Source: Rhizobiaceae bacterium (GTDB lineage Bacteria; Pseudomonadota; Alphaproteobacteria; Rhizobiales; Rhizobiaceae). Taken from it: a DNA stretch of 9,889 nucleotides. How positions within the stretch are numbered: the first letter of the stretch is position 1; every line of letters begins with the position of its first letter. Shown here piece after piece: positions 6,609 through 9,889 of this stretch. Under the pieces are notes generated by a model. That model was not told the DNA's origin and made no database searches. It saw only the letters and a list, made by a program, of their open reading frames with translations. The position numbers and the translations under genes were made by a program. The stretch spans positions 1 through 9,889 of the forward strand of contig JAGWJK010000090.1 of assembly GCA_028865845.1 (NCBI GenBank). Direction: 5' to 3'.

Positions 6609-7960
6609 TTCGTCGTTAGGCGGTTCAGCGAACGCATCAAGGCGAAATAGCAGTCGGGATCGAGTGCCGTCCCAACATCCCTAACCATGATTGCAAGCGC
6701 CTTCGAGGTCGGCATCGCTTCCCGATAGGGGCGATCTGCCGTCAATGCGTCGAAAATGTCGGCGACCGTCACGATCCTGGTTTCCAGATCAAGATCATTG
6801 CCGGAGATCCCTCGGGGATAGCCGCTGCCGTCGAGCTTTTCGTGATGATCGCGGGCGATGGATGCGAGGCCGCTGAAAGCCTCGATGCGGCTCAATATCT
6901 TCGCGCCGAGGCTCGGATGCGTTTTCATTGCCGCCCATTCGTCCGGGTCGAGCTTCGACGGCTTGTCCAGTATCTCATTGGAAATACCGAGTTTGCCGAT
7001 ATCGTGAAGCAAGGCGCCACGAACCAGCCACCGTTTGCGGGCTGGATCGACCCCAAGCTCGGTAGCGATCAGTTCGGAAATCAGCGCCACGCGCTTGCTG
7101 TGGCCGCTGGTAAAAGGGCTCTTGGCGTCCACAACCTGCGCAAACGCATCGGCGATGTCATCGAGAAAATCATCGTCAACAAACTGAGTGAAGCCTGCGG
7201 GTTCGAGGGCGAACACCCGCTTGTCGAGCTCCGGGTCCTCCAAGCCAGACCAGAAGTCCGGTTTTTCCGCGACCTGCTCGAAGACGTCCACCAGATAAGG
7301 ATCGAACCATCGTCCCGAACGCCGGCGCACTTCTTCCAGAGCCGATGCCCTGCCGGAGGTGATGTTGAAAACGTCGATGACCTGGGCCAGCAGCGCAATG
7401 CGGGCGTAAAGGGAAATGTCCTTGCCTTTGAGGCCGACCGGTTGGCCGCGTCCGTCCCAATGCTCGTCGAGATCGAGGATGCCGCGGGCGACCGGCTCGG
7501 GAAAACGCATGCGACGGGCGATATCCGCCCCACGTTCGCAACGCGTCTCAATCAGTTCGCGATCGATCTTGCTACCGTTGATGGCAAGATTGAGAACCGC
7601 GCGTAGCCTTTCCGCCATGCCTGATTTGACGGCTGTGTTCGAGGCCACGAAGCTCAATACCTGCGTGAGGCTATTGTCTATGAGCTTCACGTTGCGCTTG
7701 AAATCATGGTCGTTCGTCACGAAAAGCTTGCATATTCTTGCGGCGTTGCTGCTGCAGCCAAGATCCTTCAGAAACAAAGTATAGTAGATGTCGCGCATCT
7801 CTATATTCGAAAGACCGAGCGCATCCGCGATGTGCATGCCGATCCAGCAGCAGCGAACGCTGTGGCCGGGCGGCTGCCCGTCCGTCAAGTCGAGCGCATA
7901 GCTGAGTGCGCTGACGATTTCGGCAAGCTTCAGATTTTGCGATCCGCGAGAATATTCCAT
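6593..7960 (-). CDS. Tandem HD-GYP protein; probable cyclic-di-GMP phosphodiesterase with degenerate N-terminal copy
   Basis: A 455-residue soluble protein. Residues about 265-450 form a full HD-GYP domain: GHSKR with His287, HDIGK (319-323), His348 in KTHPSLG, HH (372-373) running into LDGSGYPRG, and VADIFDALTADRPYR (399-413). HD-GYP enzymes hydrolyse the second messenger cyclic-di-GMP at a di- or trinuclear metal site. Residues about 15-215 align with this domain in the same order (GHSVR; LKDLG; ERGADIA; LDEHWDGRGQP; ARIALLAQVIDVFN), but His319 is replaced by Lys65, His348 by Arg140, His372-373 by Leu164-Asp165 and Tyr381 by Gln173, so this copy should be catalytically dead and perhaps regulatory. 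There is no membrane segment or receiver domain. The start is fixed by an in-frame TAA (7976-7978) 15 bases upstream of the ATG; the Shine-Dalgarno sequence is weak (AGAG). Confidence 0.88.
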   Translation of the reverse strand: MEYSRGSQNLKLAEIVSALSYALDLTDGQPPGHSVRCCWIGMHIADALGLSNIEMRDIYYTLFLKDLGCSSNAARICKLFVTNDHDFKRNVKLIDNSLTQVLSFVASNTAVKSGMAERLRAVLNLAINGSKIDRELIETRCERGADIARRMRFPEPVARGILDLDEHWDGRGQPVGLKGKDISLYARIALLAQVIDVFNITSGRASALEEVRRRSGRWFDPYLVDVFEQVAEKPDFWSGLEDPELDKRVFALEPAGFTQFVDDDFLDDIADAFAQVVDAKSPFTSGHSKRVALISELIATELGVDPARKRWLVRGALLHDIGKLGISNEILDKPSKLDPDEWAAMKTHPSLGAKILSRIEAFSGLASIARDHHEKLDGSGYPRGISGNDLDLETRIVTVADIFDALTADRPYREAMPTSKALAIMVRDVGTALDPDCYFALMRSLNRLTTKAKAA

Positions 7961-8032
7961 GCGGCTTTTCTCTGTTTAAAAGTCTTGAACTACCGATTTT
8001 TGAAAAAAACGTCGTGATGTCTGGCCGGGAAT

Positions 8033-8052
8033 AAAACATCCCCAAAACATCC
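8033..8052 (+). repeat. Tandem 9-bp direct repeat AAAACATCC
   Basis: Two exact copies of AAAACATCC at 8033-8041 and 8044-8052, an 11-bp period of about one helical turn. The core AAACAT recurs at 8062 inside the adjacent palindrome. It may be part of a regulator binding region between the divergent genes. Confidence 0.45.
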
Positions 8053-8058
8053 ATATCC

Positions 8059-8081
8059 TTGAAACATTTACAATGTTTCAA
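8059..8081. promoter_or_regulatory. Perfect 23-bp palindrome, likely operator
   Basis: TTGAAACATT (8059-8068) and its exact reverse complement AATGTTTCAA (8072-8081) flank a three-base spacer, TAC. It lies 98 bp upstream of the HD-GYP start and 124 bp upstream of the HXXEE-protein start. It is AT-rich with no U-run after it, and sits between divergent genes, so an operator for a dimeric repressor or activator is more likely than a terminator. I do not recognise the regulator; it does not fit the FixK/FNR, CtrA or tra-box consensus. Confidence 0.5.
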
Positions 8082-8115
8082 CCTCTTCGAACTCCCGCCC
8101 CGCCCGCAGAAGTGC

Positions 8116-8140
8116 ATCGCCGGAAAAACCGACCGGCGAT
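8116..8140. repeat. Perfect 8-bp inverted repeat (hairpin) upstream of the HXXEE gene
   Basis: ATCGCCGG (8116-8123) and CCGGCGAT (8133-8140) are exact reverse complements around a nine-base A-rich spacer. It would form a GC-rich hairpin in the 5' leader of the HXXEE mRNA, 65 bp before the start codon. There is no U-run on either side. Function is unknown. Confidence 0.4.
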
Positions 8141-8194
8141 TGATAACTCTGGCGATCGTCTTCGATTCATGCAGTATTCGCTGGCGATCGGATC

Positions 8195-8199
8195 GGGAG
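8195..8199 (+). promoter_or_regulatory. Ribosome binding site selecting a GTG start
   Basis: GGGAG lies six bases before GTG at 8206 and decides the start of the HXXEE protein. The in-frame extension upstream to 8059 would add 49 polar, atypical residues and would run through both inverted repeats. Confidence 0.7.
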
Positions 8200-8205
8200 T
8201 CGTCA

Positions 8206-8775
8206 GTGTCCAAACTACAATCGTGGCTCGCAGAATATTGGGTCGTGGGCGCGGGTTTCATGGCGGCTGCGCTTATTGCGGCTTCGCCTGTGATGGCGAT
8301 GGCCCTGCCGCTTTTCCTGATCTTCCTGCACAGCCCTGTCTATATGATCCACCAGGTCGAGGAGCACACTGGCGACCGGTTCCGGACCTTTGCGAATAGC
8401 CACGTTTTCCACGGCCGCGACGCGCTTTCCGTCGGGCTTGTATTGGTGATCAATCTGCCTTTCGTTTGGGGTATCAATCTTCTGGCACTTTATGCGGCCT
8501 ATGTCTGGGACCCGGCCTGGGGTCTGATTGCGCCGTACGTCATGCTGATCAATGCCGTCGCGCATGTCGCAACTTCGATCCGCCTGCGGACATACAATCC
8601 CGGCCTCGTCACGAGCATCATCCTGTTTCTTCCGCTGAGCATCGCGACCATCTGGATCATTGGCCGAACCGACGGTCTGACGCCGCATGTCGTGGCCGTG
8701 ATTTTGGCAATCGTGCTGCACGCGGGAATTATCGCTGTGGCGGCAGCGCGGTATCGGTCTTTGGCGGCAGCATAA
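8206..8775 (+). CDS. HXXEE-domain integral membrane protein of unknown function
   Basis: A 189-residue polytopic membrane protein starting at GTG. Hydrophobic segments lie at about residues 11-46, 75-100, 106-124, 134-152 and 160-182. The family-defining motif is present as HQVEEH (His49, Glu52, Glu53), followed by Asn116 and His120 in LINAVAHV and by RTYNPGLVTS (residues 128-137), matching the conserved N---H and YxPG blocks of the HXXEE family. Histidines and acidic residues next to membrane helices suggest a metal site, as in membrane hydroxylases, but no activity is established for the family. The start choice rests on GGGAG at 8195-8199. It diverges from the HD-GYP gene and converges on the chemoreceptor gene, so it is probably monocistronic. 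No signal peptide distinct from the first helix is seen. Confidence 0.8.
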   Translation: MSKLQSWLAEYWVVGAGFMAAALIAASPVMAMALPLFLIFLHSPVYMIHQVEEHTGDRFRTFANSHVFHGRDALSVGLVLVINLPFVWGINLLALYAAYVWDPAWGLIAPYVMLINAVAHVATSIRLRTYNPGLVTSIILFLPLSIATIWIIGRTDGLTPHVVAVILAIVLHAGIIAVAAARYRSLAAA

Positions 8776-8845
8776 CGCTCAACAGGCCGGCTTACGAAGC
8801 ATCAGACATCAAGACCAGAGCCGGCGAACCGTTGCCAAAGTCAAA

Positions 8846-8876
8846 AACCTATCTCGCCCTGCGAGCGAGATAGGTT
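8846..8876 (-). terminator. Rho-independent terminator of the chemoreceptor gene
   Basis: Perfect 12-bp arms, AACCTATCTCGC (8846-8857) and GCGAGATAGGTT (8865-8876), enclose a seven-base loop. On the minus strand the stem ends in GGTT and runs on into TTT, giving a five-T run, which identifies it as the terminator of the minus-strand gene ending at 8910. On the plus strand no T-run follows, but it may also stop transcripts from the convergent HXXEE gene. Confidence 0.85.
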
Positions 8877-8909
8877 GGGGTAATCTTCCCGAGAGGGATG
8901 ATGGTCCGA

Positions 8910-9889
8910 TCAGAACTCTTCCCAATCGTCCTTCGCCACTGCGGCGGCAGTCGTCGCCCTACCGCCAAATGCCTTGGCGACGGTGCGTCCGAGCGCTCTT
9001 GCCGGCGATGCGGCCGGGCGGGATTGCGCGGTGGCAGCGACCGGCCGCTTGGCTTCCTGCGGCGCGCCGTTCAAACGGAACTGCTGCAGCAGTTCGTTGA
9101 GGGAGGCAGCCTCGCGGGCAAGCGCATGGCTCGCCGCCGTCTGCTCCTCGACCATGGCGGCATTCTGCTGCGTGCCCTGATCCATGTTGTTGACGGCGGT
9201 GTTGATCTCCTGGAGGCCGGTCGACTGTTCGCGCGTGGCGGTGACGATCGCGCCGACGTGGCGATTGATCTCCTGCACTTCGGTGACGATCATCTCCAGC
9301 GCCTTGCCGGTCTCGCCGACCAGCGACACGCCGGTATTGACTTGATCGCTGGAGGTGGTGATCAGCGCCTTGATTTCCTTGGCGGCATTGGCGGAGCGCT
9401 GTGCGAGCTCGCGGACCTCCTGGGCGACGACGGCAAAGCCCTTGCCGGCATCACCGGCACGCGCGGCTTCGACGCCGGCGTTGAGCGCCAAAAGGTTGGT
9501 CTGGAAGGCGATATCATCGATGACGCTGATGATGTTGCTGATTTCGCCGGAGGACTTTTCGATCTGCTGCATCGCGGAGACCGCCTTGCGGACGACGTCA
9601 CCGGACTTTTCCGCCCCCTGACGTGCACGCTCGACCAGATGGCCGACGTCTTCGGCACGCTTGGCGGAATCGCGAACGGTGGTCGTCACCTGCTCCAGGG
9701 CAGCGGCGGTCTCCTCTACGGCTGCGGCCTGCTGTTCGGTCCGACGCGCAAGATCGTCGGCAGCTGCGCGGATTTCGCCAGCGCCGGCGTTGATCGCAGA
9801 TGCGTTGCGGCCAACCGACTGCAGAGCCGCTTCCAGCTTTTCGACGGCATTGTTGAAGTCGGCGCGGACATTGTCGAACTGCGGCGCGA
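8910..9889 (-). CDS. Methyl-accepting chemotaxis protein (C-terminal part; 5' end outside window)
   Basis: The last 325 residues of a chemoreceptor; the frame is open through the right edge of the window. The visible part begins in the region just after a HAMP domain ([17 protein letters not shown]) and continues as long heptad-rich helices. It contains the almost invariant hairpin tip [20 protein letters not shown] (about 9453-9512), which contacts CheA and CheW, followed by [19 protein letters not shown]. After an alanine/proline-rich linker the protein ends in KDDWEEF. A terminal x-W-x-x-F pentapeptide is the tether for the methyltransferase CheR, so this receptor is likely a full substrate for adaptation. 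The sensory domain, and therefore the ligand, is outside the window. The stop codon is 34 bp from the terminator hairpin. Confidence 0.95.
   Translation of the reverse strand, partial: APQFDNVRADFNNAVEKLEAALQSVGRNASAINAGAGEIRAAADDLARRTEQQAAAVEETAAALEQVTTTVRDSAKRAEDVGHLVERARQGAEKSGDVVRKAVSAMQQIEKSSGEISNIISVIDDIAFQTNLLALNAGVEAARAGDAGKGFAVVAQEVRELAQRSANAAKEIKALITTSSDQVNTGVSLVGETGKALEMIVTEVQEINRHVGAIVTATREQSTGLQEINTAVNNMDQGTQQNAAMVEEQTAASHALAREAASLNELLQQFRLNGAPQEAKRPVAATAQSRPAASPARALGRTVAKAFGGRATTAAAVAKDDWEEF

Noticed and set aside
6842..7606. 254-codon plus-strand frame opposite the HD-GYP gene
   Set aside because: Mirrors the HD-GYP coding frame; its protein has no family features, while the minus strand carries conserved catalytic motifs.
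8149..8190. Direct repeat CTGGCGATCG (8149-8158 and 8181-8190)
   Set aside because: A ten-base repeat built of common GATCG-rich rhizobial sequence, 22 bases apart; not convincing as a functional element.
8215..8721. 168-codon minus-strand frame opposite the HXXEE gene
   Set aside because: Highly polar, repetitive Asp/Arg/His composition expected from reading a membrane-protein gene backwards.

Overview
This looks like a chromosomal segment from a Rhizobiaceae alphaproteobacterium (Rhizobium/Agrobacterium type). The DNA is GC-rich with GC-biased third codon positions. The Dxs, BioN and BioY proteins and a DWEEF-tailed chemoreceptor read as rhizobial. This taxonomic call rests on recognising protein families, not on a search. 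I see no insertion sequence, phage gene, CRISPR array, tRNA or rRNA. No gene-free stretch exceeds 300 bases; the longest are 234 bp (916-1149) and 245 bp (7961-8205), and both are described.

Layout. Positions 1-1713 (+) carry an ECF-type biotin uptake system: the end of the ATPase bioM, then bioN overlapping it by one base, a 234-bp gap, then bioY. A long hairpin separates bioY from a convergent hotdog-fold thioesterase (1765-2166, -). The thioesterase diverges from a histone-deacetylase-family amidohydrolase (2331-3272, +). Their shared 164-bp intergenic region contains a perfect CtrA-type site. The deacetylase gene is followed two bases later by xseB (exonuclease VII small subunit), then a pirin-family cupin (3602-4525) and dxs (4651-6567, first step of the MEP isoprenoid pathway, TTG start).

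Positions 6593-7960 (-) encode a tandem HD-GYP protein: the N-terminal copy has lost its metal ligands and the C-terminal copy is intact, so it is probably a cyclic-di-GMP phosphodiesterase. It diverges from a small HXXEE-family membrane protein (8206-8775, +, GTG start). The region between them holds a perfect 23-bp palindrome, a tandem 9-bp repeat and a second perfect hairpin. The window closes with the C-terminal 325 residues of a methyl-accepting chemotaxis protein (8910-9889, -) and its rho-independent terminator.

Most genes are housekeeping or signalling genes of known families, and I do not see a clearly new multi-gene system. The points most worth a second look are regulatory or architectural: the CtrA-like site, the possibly leaderless deacetylase mRNA, the palindrome between the HD-GYP and HXXEE genes, the half-dead tandem HD-GYP protein, and a possible small antisense gene splitting the biotin transporter cluster.
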